Positions 16,617 to 24,400 of a stretch of 64,000 bases of DNA are shown here, one piece after another. Source of the stretch: Saccharothrix ecbatanensis (GTDB lineage Bacteria > Actinomycetota > Actinomycetes > Mycobacteriales > Pseudonocardiaceae); the NCBI RefSeq assembly GCF_014205015.1, contig NZ_JACHMO010000001.1, positions 5,642,001 through 5,706,000 on the forward strand, given 5' to 3'. Both the position numbers and the translations under genes were made by a program. Below the pieces are notes generated by a model that made no database searches, was not told the origin of the DNA, and was given only the letters and a program-made list of their open reading frames with translations. Position 1 is the first letter of the stretch, and the number at the start of each line of letters is the position of its first letter.

Positions 16617-18056
16617 TCAGGCGTCTACTTGCGACCGGTCGCCCGACCAGAGGGTGTGGAAGCTGCCCTCGCGGTCGGTGCGGCGGTAGGTGTGCGCGCC
16701 GAAGAAGTCGCGCAGGCCCTGGATCAGGGACGCGGGCAGGCGCTCGGACCGCAGCCCGTCGTAGTACGCCAGCGCGGACACGAAACCGGGCGCGGGCACG
16801 CCGGCGGTCACGGCCTTCACCACGACCCGCCGCCACGCCGCCTCGGCCGACCGCACGGCGTCCCGGAAGTAGTCGTCCACCAACAGCGACGGCAACTCCG
16901 GCGCCTTGTCGTACGCCTCACGGATCCGGTCCAGGAACCGGGCCCGGATGATGCAGCCGCCACGCCAGATGGTGGCCATCGCGCCCAGGTCGAGGTCCCA
17001 GCCGTACTCGGCGCTCGCCGCCCGCATCTGGTCGAAGCCCTGCGCGTACGCGACGACCTTGGACGCGTACAGCGCCTGCCGCACGTCCTCGACCAGCGAC
17101 TCGTCCGCCCCGCCCGCGACCTCGGCCGGCCCGAACGCCTCGCGCACCGCCTGCCGCTGCCCCGCCCGCCCGGACAGGGACCGCGCGAACACCGCCTCCG
17201 CGATACCCGTCACCGGCACGCCCAGCTCCAGCGCCTCCTGCACGGTCCAGCGGCCGGTGCCCTTCTGCTCGGCCTCGTCCGCGATCACGTCGACCAGCGC
17301 GGCGCCGGTCTCCGCGTCCACGTGGCCCAGCACCTCGGCGGTGATCTCAACCAGGTACGACTCCAGGTCGCCGCTGTTCCAGCCGCGGAACACCTCGGCC
17401 ACGTCGGCGGGCGTCATGCCGCCGACCCGGTGCAGCAGGTCGTACGCCTCGGCGATGAGCTGCATGTCGGCGTACTCGATGCCGTTGTGCACCATCTTCA
17501 CGAAGTGCCCGGCGCCGTCCGGCCCGACGTGCACGCAGCACGGCACGCCGTCGACCTTGGCCGCGATGTCCTCCAGCACCGGCCCGAGGTGCTCATAGGA
17601 CTCCTTGGGCCCGCCCGGCATGATCGACGGGCCGTTCAGCGCGCCTTCCTCGCCGCCGGAGATGCCCGCGCCGACGAAGAGCAGCCCGACCTCCTTCAAC
17701 GCGGCCTCGCGGCGGCGGGTGTCGGCGTAATGCGCGTTGCCGCCGTCGATCACCATGTCGCCCGGCTCCAGCAGGGGCACGAGCTCGTCGATGACGGCGT
17801 CGGTCGGCCCGCCCGCCTTGACCATGATGATGATCTGGCGCGGCGTCTGGAGGCTCCCCACGAGCTCTTCCAGCGTCTCCGCGGGCACGAAGTCGCCCTC
17901 GTGGCCGTGTTCGGAGATGAGCGCCTTGGTGCGGGCGTGGCTGCGGTTGTGCACGGCGACGCGGTAGCCGTGTCGGGCGAGGTTGCGCGCCAGGTTGCTG
18001 CCCATGACGGCGAGCCCGGTGACGGCGATCCGCGCGGATGCCTCGGAGGTGGTCAT
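16617..18056 (-). CDS. gnd: 6-phosphogluconate dehydrogenase, decarboxylating (NADP-dependent)
   Basis: Oxidative pentose phosphate pathway: converts 6-phosphogluconate to ribulose 5-phosphate, CO2 and NADPH. 479 residues, matching the long (about 470-480 aa) dimeric class. N-terminal Rossmann motif GLAVMGSNLARNLARHG; substrate loop FVGAGISGGEEGALNGPSIMPGG; catalytic HFVKMVHNGIEYADMQ with the active Lys and nearby Glu. C-terminal family segment GTGRWTVQEALELGVP. ATG at 18056 is preferred over a GTG six bases upstream because AGGCAGG is then eight bases away. Monocistronic, divergent from a LacI regulator, with its own terminator. The split transketolase genes at 59-60.6 kb belong to the same pathway. 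Confidence 0.96.
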   Translation of the reverse strand: MTTSEASARIAVTGLAVMGSNLARNLARHGYRVAVHNRSHARTKALISEHGHEGDFVPAETLEELVGSLQTPRQIIIMVKAGGPTDAVIDELVPLLEPGDMVIDGGNAHYADTRRREAALKEVGLLFVGAGISGGEEGALNGPSIMPGGPKESYEHLGPVLEDIAAKVDGVPCCVHVGPDGAGHFVKMVHNGIEYADMQLIAEAYDLLHRVGGMTPADVAEVFRGWNSGDLESYLVEITAEVLGHVDAETGAALVDVIADEAEQKGTGRWTVQEALELGVPVTGIAEAVFARSLSGRAGQRQAVREAFGPAEVAGGADESLVEDVRQALYASKVVAYAQGFDQMRAASAEYGWDLDLGAMATIWRGGCIIRARFLDRIREAYDKAPELPSLLVDDYFRDAVRSAEAAWRRVVVKAVTAGVPAPGFVSALAYYDGLRSERLPASLIQGLRDFFGAHTYRRTDREGSFHTLWSGDRSQVDA

Positions 18057-18136
18057 CTGCACAGCCTGCCTAAATCCGCGCCCGCGCGCACCTGTGTGAC
18101 ACCCCTGAATGCCCGTTGCGCAGTGCGGCGTCGATC

Positions 18137-18163
18137 ACTCCTGTAACGTCCTGAAACAGGAGT
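18137..18163. promoter_or_regulatory. Candidate LacI-family operator upstream of the lacI-type gene
   Basis: ACTCCTGT (18137-18144) and ACAGGAGT (18156-18163) form a perfect inverted repeat spaced by 11 bp. The core CTGAAACAG (18151-18159) recurs, inverted, as CTGTTTCAG at 19303-19311 before the GH30 gene. Confidence 0.55.
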
Positions 18164-18179
18164 GGAACAGGGGGCGTGG

Positions 18180-19187
18180 ATGGCCAGGGCGACGGTGCGG
18201 GACGTGGCGAAGGCGACCGGCCTGTCCATCGCGACCGTCTCCAGGGTGCTGAACGGCCAGGCCAACGTCGCCGCGCACACCCGTGAGCTGGTGCTGAAGG
18301 CCGTTGCCGGCTTGGGTGCGGAGGCGCCGAGGCCGCGTGGCGCGAAGCCGGCCGGGCCGATCTACGTGCGCTGCCCGTACCTGCTCACCGACTACTTCGG
18401 ACTGATCGTGTCCACGGTCGCCGAGACGTTGTCGCTGCACCACCGGCAGGTCCTGCTGAACGCCGGCACGTCGGCGCAGCGCGCGTCCGTCCTGCCCGGC
18501 CTGGCCGCCCGGTCCGACATCGGCGGCGCGATCCTGATACTGCCGCCGGAGCCGGTCGAGGAGCTGGTCCGGTTGCGGGACCGGCGGTTCCCGTTCGTGG
18601 TGGTCGACCCGCGCACCGAGCTGCCGCGCGACGTGGCCTCGGTGTCCGCGGCGCACTTCGCGGGCGCGCGGCGGCTGATGGCGCACCTGGTGGAGCTGGG
18701 CCACCGGCGGATCGGGATCATCGGCGGACCGGGTGACTGGCTGGCGAGCGACGGCAGGCTCGCGGGGTACGCGGCGGCGTTGTCAGACGTCGGCGTGCTG
18801 CCGTCGGCGGAGCTGTTGCGGCACGTGGACGAGCCGACCACGGAGAACGGTTACCTGGTCGCGCGCGACCTGCTCGACCTGCCCGACCGGCCCACCGCGT
18901 TGGTCGCGTTCAACGACAAGATGGCGGTCGGGGCGTTGCGGGCGGCCCGCGAACACGGGCTGGACGTGCCGCGCGACCTGTCCGTCGCCGGTTTCGACGA
19001 CCTCGACCTCAGCCGTGCCACGCGACCGGAACTGACCACCGTGCGGCAGCCGTTGCAGGAGATGGGCCGGATGGCCGTGACGCTGCTGATGCGGCTCCTG
19101 GACCGGCACGAGCTGGAAGCGCTGCACGTCGAGCTGGCCACGGAACTGGTGGTCAGGGCGTCCACAGGCCCTGCGCCGCGCGTCTGA
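18180..19187 (+). CDS. LacI family transcriptional regulator
   Basis: 335 residues. N-terminal LacI helix-turn-helix (residues 3-50: ATVRDVAKATGLSIATVSRV with the hinge LNGQANVAAHTRE), followed by a periplasmic-binding-like sensor domain ending in RPELTTVRQPLQEMGRMAV, typical of sugar-responsive repressors. Start ATG at 18180 with AGGGGG eight bases upstream; an in-frame GTG at 18162 lies inside the putative operator. It precedes the GH30 glycosidase by 166 bp in the same direction, and both share a CTGAAACAG motif, so this is probably the local repressor of that glycosidase gene and of itself. Inducer unknown. Confidence 0.92.
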   Translation: MARATVRDVAKATGLSIATVSRVLNGQANVAAHTRELVLKAVAGLGAEAPRPRGAKPAGPIYVRCPYLLTDYFGLIVSTVAETLSLHHRQVLLNAGTSAQRASVLPGLAARSDIGGAILILPPEPVEELVRLRDRRFPFVVVDPRTELPRDVASVSAAHFAGARRLMAHLVELGHRRIGIIGGPGDWLASDGRLAGYAAALSDVGVLPSAELLRHVDEPTTENGYLVARDLLDLPDRPTALVAFNDKMAVGALRAAREHGLDVPRDLSVAGFDDLDLSRATRPELTTVRQPLQEMGRMAVTLLMRLLDRHELEALHVELATELVVRASTGPAPRV

Positions 19188-19302
19188 CGCACCCTCTTTT
19201 CACGGTCTTTACCGGGTTTCACCGGGCCCGATCGGCGGCCTTGACACGGGTTGCGCGCCATTGTTTCCTTCAGGTGCGCAGATGTTCCAGAAATGTTCCA
19301 TT

Positions 19303-19311
19303 CTGTTTCAG
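19303..19311. promoter_or_regulatory. Shared CTGTTTCAG motif upstream of the GH30 gene
   Basis: CTGTTTCAG is the inverse of the CTGAAACAG found in the lacI-type gene's upstream repeat. It is preceded by two ATGTTCCA repeats (19282 and 19293, 11 bp apart). Position about 45 bp before the GH30 start suits repression. Confidence 0.4.
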
Positions 19312-19353
19312 TCGCCGATGACCCTGTGCACAACGTCGTGAAAGGAGTCCGAG

Positions 19354-21231
19354 GTGCCCTCTCCCCACCGTCGGGCGTTCATCAGCACCGGTATAGCCGT
19401 GATCACACTCGCGGCCGCCGTCACCGCCTCGTCACCCGCCTCCGCCGCGGGCGAGACGGTCAACGTCTACCTGACCACCACGTCCGACTCGGGCGGCCGG
19501 ACCGTCACCCGCGGCCTCGCCCAGCAGCCGTCCGTCGCGTTCGGCACGAACGGCGGCAGCGCGAACCACACCATCACCGTCAACGAGGGCACCACCTACC
19601 AGCAGTTCGAGGGCGGCGGCGCGTCGATCACCGACACCACCGCGTACCTGCTGCGCGGAGGTCCCGTCTCGGCCGCCACGCGGGACGCGGTGATGCGCAA
19701 GCTGTTCCACCCGGTCGACGGCATCGGCCTGTCGTTCGTGCGCAACCCGATCGGCGCGTCCGACCTGTCCCGTCCGGGCCACGTCTCGCTCGACGACACG
19801 TGCTGCGACCTGAACGACTTCGGCGCCAACGGCTACGACACGAACGTCCGCCTCCTCACCCAGCAGGCACGCCAGCTCAACCCCGCCCTCACGGTGAAGG
19901 GCGTGCCGTGGAGCGCGCCGGGCTGGATGAAGGACAACGGGCGCATGGACCAGATGGGCTGGCTGAAGTGGGAGCACTACCCCACGTACGCCCAGTACCT
20001 GGTCAAGTACGTGCAGAGCTACCAGGCGGCCGGCGTGCCGCTCAAGTACATCTCGGTGCAGAACGAACCCAACTGCTGCCAGGCCTCCAACCCGACCGCG
20101 ATGAACTACCCCGGCATGGCCTGGAACCCGGCCGGGCTGGTCGAGTTCACCAAGAACTTCGTCTACCCGGCGTTCCGCGCGGCGGGCATCACCACCAAGG
20201 TGCTGGTGCACGACTGGAACTACGGCGACTACGCCAACTTCGGCGCGGCCATCCTCGGTGACGCGGGCGTTCGCAACGACCCGCTGTTCGGCGGCATCGC
20301 GTGGCACGACTACTTCGGCGAGCCGGCCGTGGGCACGCAGGTGCACAACCAGTACCCGAACGTGAAGCAGTTCAGCACCGAGCACTCCGGCGGCACGTGG
20401 GTCTCGAACCAGCACAACGAGGACATGGGCGACATCGTCGAACACGCCCGCAACTGGAGCTCCAGCATCGTGAAGTGGAGCCTGGCGCTGAACCAGAACA
20501 TGGGGCCGCACAACGGCGGCTGCGGCACGTGCACCGGGCTGATCACCGTCCAGGAGGGCGGTTCGCGGGCCGGTCAGGTGGACTACACGATCGAGTACTA
20601 CACCACCGGTCACCTGACGAAGTTCGTCAAGCCGGGCGCGCACCGGATCGACTCCACCGCGAACGGCACGGTGCAGAACGTCGCCTACCGCAACCCGGAC
20701 GGCTCGAAGGCCCTGATCGCGCACAACGGCGGCACGTCGTCCCAGTCGATCCGGGTGAACTGGGGCAACCAGTCCTTCACCTACACGCTGCCGGCCCGCA
20801 CGTCGGCGACGTTCACCTGGCAGGGCACGCCGGGCAGTGGCGGCGGCACGGGCGGTGGCGCGATCACCGGTCTGGCCGGCAAGTGCGTCGACATCGCGGG
20901 CGGCAGCAGCGTGGACGGCACGGCCGTGCAGCTGTACACGTGCAACGGCACCTCGGCGCAGCAGTGGTCGCGGCCCGGTGACGGCACGCTGCGGGCGCTG
21001 GGCAAGTGCCTCGACATCAAGGACCACGGCACCGCCGACGGCGCTCAACTCCAGCTGTGGAGCTGTGCGGGCGGGGCGAACCAGCAGTGGACCTACACGG
21101 CGGGCCGCGACCTGGTGAACCCGGCGACCGGCAAGTGCGTGGACGTCACCGGCAACACCAGCGCCGACGGCACCAGGCTCCAGATCTGGACCTGCACCGG
21201 CGGGGCGAACCAGAAGTGGAACGTGGCCTGA
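19354..21231 (+). CDS. Secreted GH30 family glycosidase with C-terminal ricin-type lectin domain
   Basis: Extracellular glycoside hydrolase, 625 residues. Twin-Arg-like/Sec signal (SPHRRAFISTGIAVITLAAA, cleavage near ASAAG). A GH30 (beta/alpha)8 domain follows, with QFEGGGASITDTTAY near the start, acid/base Glu in SVQNEPN, and nucleophile Glu in STEHSGG. A Gly-rich linker (about 480-490) leads to a ricin-B trefoil with three QxW repeats (QQWS, QQWT, QKWN) for binding polysaccharide. GTG start at 19354 with AAAGGAG eight bases upstream. GH30 enzymes act on beta-1,6-glucan/galactan, xylan or glucosylceramide; the precise substrate is not decidable here. Probably controlled by the LacI regulator upstream. 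Confidence 0.92.
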   Translation: MPSPHRRAFISTGIAVITLAAAVTASSPASAAGETVNVYLTTTSDSGGRTVTRGLAQQPSVAFGTNGGSANHTITVNEGTTYQQFEGGGASITDTTAYLLRGGPVSAATRDAVMRKLFHPVDGIGLSFVRNPIGASDLSRPGHVSLDDTCCDLNDFGANGYDTNVRLLTQQARQLNPALTVKGVPWSAPGWMKDNGRMDQMGWLKWEHYPTYAQYLVKYVQSYQAAGVPLKYISVQNEPNCCQASNPTAMNYPGMAWNPAGLVEFTKNFVYPAFRAAGITTKVLVHDWNYGDYANFGAAILGDAGVRNDPLFGGIAWHDYFGEPAVGTQVHNQYPNVKQFSTEHSGGTWVSNQHNEDMGDIVEHARNWSSSIVKWSLALNQNMGPHNGGCGTCTGLITVQEGGSRAGQVDYTIEYYTTGHLTKFVKPGAHRIDSTANGTVQNVAYRNPDGSKALIAHNGGTSSQSIRVNWGNQSFTYTLPARTSATFTWQGTPGSGGGTGGGAITGLAGKCVDIAGGSSVDGTAVQLYTCNGTSAQQWSRPGDGTLRALGKCLDIKDHGTADGAQLQLWSCAGGANQQWTYTAGRDLVNPATGKCVDVTGNTSADGTRLQIWTCTGGANQKWNVA

Positions 21232-21329
21232 CCGCTGTCGTCTGACCGGTCTGACCCCTGTGGTCCAACGCAACTGCCACGTGCGGCCCGGCCCGTCACC
21301 GCACGACCGGCGACGGGCCGGGTACCGCG

Positions 21330-21365
21330 GAGCGCCCGCCACCGCACCACCGGTGGCGGGCGCTC
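21330..21365. terminator. Bidirectional terminator between GH30 and sigma-GH128 genes
   Basis: A 15-bp perfect stem: GAGCGCCCGCCACCG (21330-21344) with CGGTGGCGGGCGCTC (21351-21365) and a 6-nt loop. It sits between convergent genes, 2 bp from the stop of the sigma-GH128 gene. Confidence 0.85.
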
Positions 21366-21367
21366 AC

Positions 21368-23152
21368 CTAACCGGTGGCGCGATAGGCCTCGCCGGCCCG
21401 GTTCGGCGCACCGCCGGGCAGGTACAGCCCCGTGCCCGGCTTGTCCGCGGGGAGCGCGAACCACGCATAGCGCTCCACATAGGACAGATCCTCCAACATC
21501 CGTGACGACGCGCCCGCGAAGTCCGCCAGCTCCTGCTCGCCCGGATAGCGCACACCGCCGCCGGAGAAGTCCATCAACGAGTACTCGGTGAGCCAGATCG
21601 GCAAGTCGTAGCGCGCTCGGACGGCGTCGAGGTAGTTCTTCAGGTGACCGACGGCGGCCGGGCCGAAGTCCGAGCCGTACCAGTGCAGCGTGATGAAGTC
21701 GACCCGCAGCCCGCGTTCCCGCGCGCCGGCCATGAACCGGTCGAGCCAGCCGCCGGCCTTGTCACCGCTGTGCGCGACGGCCGGGCTGCCCAGCCGCATC
21801 CCCGTCGCCTGGAGTCGCGGCCACAGGTCCAGCGCCTGCTCCACCGTCATGTCCGACTGCTCGGCGAGGTCCGGTTCGTTGAAGCCGAGCAGCGTGGTGC
21901 CCTGGCCCTTGACCGCTTCGAGGTTCTCGGGCGTCATGGTCTTCGCGCCCCAGATCATCGGCACGTACTCCACACCGGGCGCCTGCACGTTCTCCCTGGT
22001 GGTGGCCCAGTTGTAGAACCAGCCCGCGCCGACGTCCGACAGCGCCCGCGTCACGCCGTCGAAGTGCCAGGTGCTGACGCCCTTCTTGATCGACTTGGTG
22101 ACCGGTGCGGGTGCCGGAGCGGGAGCCGGTGTCGGGGTTGGTGTGGACGCGGGCGGCTGAGGAGTGGTCGTTCCGGCGGTCGTGGGCGCGAGGGTGGTGG
22201 TCGTCGTCGTCACGCTGACCGGCGCGGCGACCGACACCTGCTGCCGCTCTACGGGCAGCAGCACGACGGCGCCCGCCACCGCGGCCACGGCCGCCGCCGC
22301 GATCAACGGCTTGGTGGCGGCGTTCGCCCAGAACCCCTTCTTCGCCACGGCGACCACAGACTCCACGCCCACCGGCTCCACACCCTGCGCCGGGAGCAGG
22401 TCGAACCCGGCCGGCAGCGGCACGAGCGGAATCCTGGCCAGCAGCCCGTCCACCGCCGCCAAGTCGTCGAACCCGCGCGCACACCGGTCACACTCCCGCG
22501 CGTGTCGCACGATCCGCTTGCGCCACAACGCACTCGGCTGCCCGTCCCAATCCCCGATCACCACGGCCAGCTCACCGCACCGCGGCAGGGCGAGCACCCG
22601 CACGACCACCCGTGCCGAGTCGAGCTGCGCCTTCATCCGCTGCACCCGCACGGCCGCGTGCTGCGGCGTGAGGTCGAGCGCGGATGCCAGCTCCGCCCGC
22701 GTGATCCGGCCGACCTGCTCCATCCACCACAGGGACAGAAGCTCGCGGTCGTCGTCGCCGATCCACCGGGTGGCCGCCACGACCTCCCGGCGCTGCCCGG
22801 TGAGCTGGAGCCGGGTGACGGTCAGGTCGGCGAAGTCCGCGCCCGGATCGGCGATGTCCACGGGTTCCGCGTCGGCGAGGGGCAGCCGGGTCCGGTGGTG
22901 GTCGCGCACCTGGTTCAGGGCGATGGCCAGCAGCCACGACCGGAACGACTCGGGCTCACGCAGCTTCGGCAGCCCGTTCAGCGCGCGGAGCATGGTCTCC
23001 TGGACAACGTCGTCCGTGTCCGGGTGCCCGGCCAGGGCGTGCCCCACCACGTTGTAGACCAGCGGCAGGTAGGCCGCCACCAGCGCGTCCAACGCGCCCG
23101 GCTCGCCCCGCTGCGCGGCCGTCACCGCCGCGGCGTCCCCTGGTGTGCGCAT
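21368..23152 (-). CDS. ECF sigma factor - zinc-finger-like - TM - GH128 fusion protein
   Basis: 594 residues with an unusual order. Residues about 15-90 are sigma70 region 2 (DTDDVVQETMLRALNGLPKL) and about 115-190 region 4 (RAELASALDLTPQHAAVRVQ). H217-x3-C221-x2-C224 is an anti-sigma (ZAS)-like motif, then one TM helix at about 280-301 and a Thr/Pro linker (311-352). From about 355 to the end is a GH128-type glycoside hydrolase (asl1-like catalytic core): GFNEPD (423-428) and LTEYSLMDF carry the two likely catalytic Glu. The transcription factor would be inside and the glycan-binding domain outside, suggesting a one-piece carbohydrate sensor. ECF groups with membrane-bound, carbohydrate-domain extensions are known in actinobacteria. 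ATG at 23152 has AGGGGA upstream. Confidence 0.9.
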   Translation of the reverse strand: MRTPGDAAAVTAAQRGEPGALDALVAAYLPLVYNVVGHALAGHPDTDDVVQETMLRALNGLPKLREPESFRSWLLAIALNQVRDHHRTRLPLADAEPVDIADPGADFADLTVTRLQLTGQRREVVAATRWIGDDDRELLSLWWMEQVGRITRAELASALDLTPQHAAVRVQRMKAQLDSARVVVRVLALPRCGELAVVIGDWDGQPSALWRKRIVRHARECDRCARGFDDLAAVDGLLARIPLVPLPAGFDLLPAQGVEPVGVESVVAVAKKGFWANAATKPLIAAAAVAAVAGAVVLLPVERQQVSVAAPVSVTTTTTTLAPTTAGTTTPQPPASTPTPTPAPAPAPAPVTKSIKKGVSTWHFDGVTRALSDVGAGWFYNWATTRENVQAPGVEYVPMIWGAKTMTPENLEAVKGQGTTLLGFNEPDLAEQSDMTVEQALDLWPRLQATGMRLGSPAVAHSGDKAGGWLDRFMAGARERGLRVDFITLHWYGSDFGPAAVGHLKNYLDAVRARYDLPIWLTEYSLMDFSGGGVRYPGEQELADFAGASSRMLEDLSYVERYAWFALPADKPGTGLYLPGGAPNRAGEAYRATG

Positions 23153-23221
23153 ACCGTTCCCCTCGTCCGAGTCGGGCTCTTACCCACCGGAGACGGTCGG
23201 ACGGCGACACGATAACGAGAA

Positions 23222-23842
23222 TCACGCGGCGAGGACCGAGGCGGCCATGCCGAGGAGCGCCGCGCCGCACAGCCGCTCGAACACCGGCCGCACCTTCGGC
23301 CGTGACAGCAGCACGGCCAGTCGGCCCGCCAACGGCACCACCACGGCCCAGAAGCACGCGAACACGCCCACCGCGACGGCCGACAGCAGCGCCGCCTGGG
23401 GCAGTGGCGGCGAGGCCGGGTCCATCGCCTGCGGGACGAGGCTGAGGAACGTCAGCATCACCTTCGGGTTGAGCAGGTCGCACAGCACACCGCGCAGGAA
23501 CAGCGACCGGTCCGACTTCGGCGCCCTGGTGATCGGCCCACCGGCCCGCGCCGCCCGCAACGTCATCACGCCGAGGTACGCCAGGTACAGCGCGCCCACC
23601 GCCTTGACCGCGAGCAACGCCGCCGGCACCGCCGCGACCAGCGCGGACAGCCCCACCGTGGCCAGCCCGGCGTGCACCAGGAGCCCGGTGACCACGCCCG
23701 CCGCCGTCACCGCGCCGTACCGCAGGCCGCGCACCGCGTTCCCGGTGACCAGCACGAAATCAGGGCCGGGCACGACGGTGACGACGACGAGCGCGAGCAG
23801 GAAGGAGGTCCAGGCGATGTGCACGCCGGCATCCTCGGTCAC
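23222..23842 (-). CDS. LysE/RhtB family amino acid exporter
   Basis: 206 residues, six predicted TM helices, LysE/RhtB family. The N-terminal signature VVTVVPGPDFVLVTGNAVRG is the family hallmark (GP-D in the first loop), followed by the GLLVHAGLATVGLSAL and YLAYLGVMTLRAA helices and GVLCDLLNPKVMLTFLSLVP in the middle. Exports amino acids or derivatives by proton antiport. It is divergent from an Lrp/AsnC regulator 41 bp away and close to an aromatic amino acid decarboxylase, so its substrate may be an aromatic amino acid; that is inference. GTG start at 23842. Confidence 0.93.
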   Translation of the reverse strand: MTEDAGVHIAWTSFLLALVVVTVVPGPDFVLVTGNAVRGLRYGAVTAAGVVTGLLVHAGLATVGLSALVAAVPAALLAVKAVGALYLAYLGVMTLRAARAGGPITRAPKSDRSLFLRGVLCDLLNPKVMLTFLSLVPQAMDPASPPLPQAALLSAVAVGVFACFWAVVVPLAGRLAVLLSRPKVRPVFERLCGAALLGMAASVLAA

Positions 23843-23852
23843 ACGTTCGGGT

Positions 23853-23879
23853 GTATTCCACCTGACGGTTACAGTATTC
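23853..23879. promoter_or_regulatory. Paired GTATTC sites in the lysE/lrp divergent promoter
   Basis: GTATTC at 23853-23858 and 23874-23879, 21 bp apart (two helical turns), lie between the divergent starts. Lrp/AsnC proteins bind such phased repeats. TACAGT (23870-23875) could be the -10 of the regulator gene, 8 nt before its GTG. Confidence 0.45.
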
Positions 23880-23883
23880 GGTT

Positions 23884-24390
23884 GTGAACGAGACAGCCGA
23901 ACTGGATTCGGTCGACTGGCTGATCCTGGAGGCGTTGCAGAACGACGCGACGCTGCCGAACCGGAGCCTCGCGGAGCGCGTGGGCATCGCGCCGTCCACG
24001 TGCCTGCAACGGGTGCGCAGGCTGCGGGACCTCGGCGTGATCACCGGCTTCCACGCCGTGGTCGACCCGCGCACCACCGGCCTGCCGCTGGAGGCGGTGA
24101 TCTCGGTGAACGTCCGGCCGCACACGAGGCCGGTGGTGGCCGGGTTCCGGCGGTTCGTGATGGCGCAGCCGGAGACGCGGTCGCTGTTCCACGTCAGCGG
24201 GCAGGCGGACTTCCTGGTGCACATCGCGGTGGCGGACAGCACGCACTTGCAGGCGTTCCTGATGGACAAGATCGCGTCGCGCACGGAGGTGCGGAACCTG
24301 ACCAGCTCGGTGGTGCTGGAACGGGTCGAGACGCGTGCCCTCACGCCGCCGAACGACCTGCGCCCCACCCACCGCAGGCGGCGCGTCTAG
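23884..24390 (+). CDS. Lrp/AsnC family transcriptional regulator
   Basis: 168 residues. N-terminal winged HTH (LDSVDWLILEALQNDATLPN; then RSLAERVGIAPSTCLQRVRR) and C-terminal RAM ligand-binding fold (VISVNVRPHTRPVVAGF; ETRSLFHVSGQADFLVHIAV). Divergent from the LysE exporter and 10 bp upstream of the PLP-decarboxylase gene on the same strand, so it probably controls both according to an amino acid effector. GTG start at 23884; no ribosome site, so the transcript may be leaderless. Effector inferred to be aromatic from the neighbour only. Confidence 0.93.
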   Translation: MNETAELDSVDWLILEALQNDATLPNRSLAERVGIAPSTCLQRVRRLRDLGVITGFHAVVDPRTTGLPLEAVISVNVRPHTRPVVAGFRRFVMAQPETRSLFHVSGQADFLVHIAVADSTHLQAFLMDKIASRTEVRNLTSSVVLERVETRALTPPNDLRPTHRRRRV

Positions 24391-24400
24391 ATTTCTTGGT

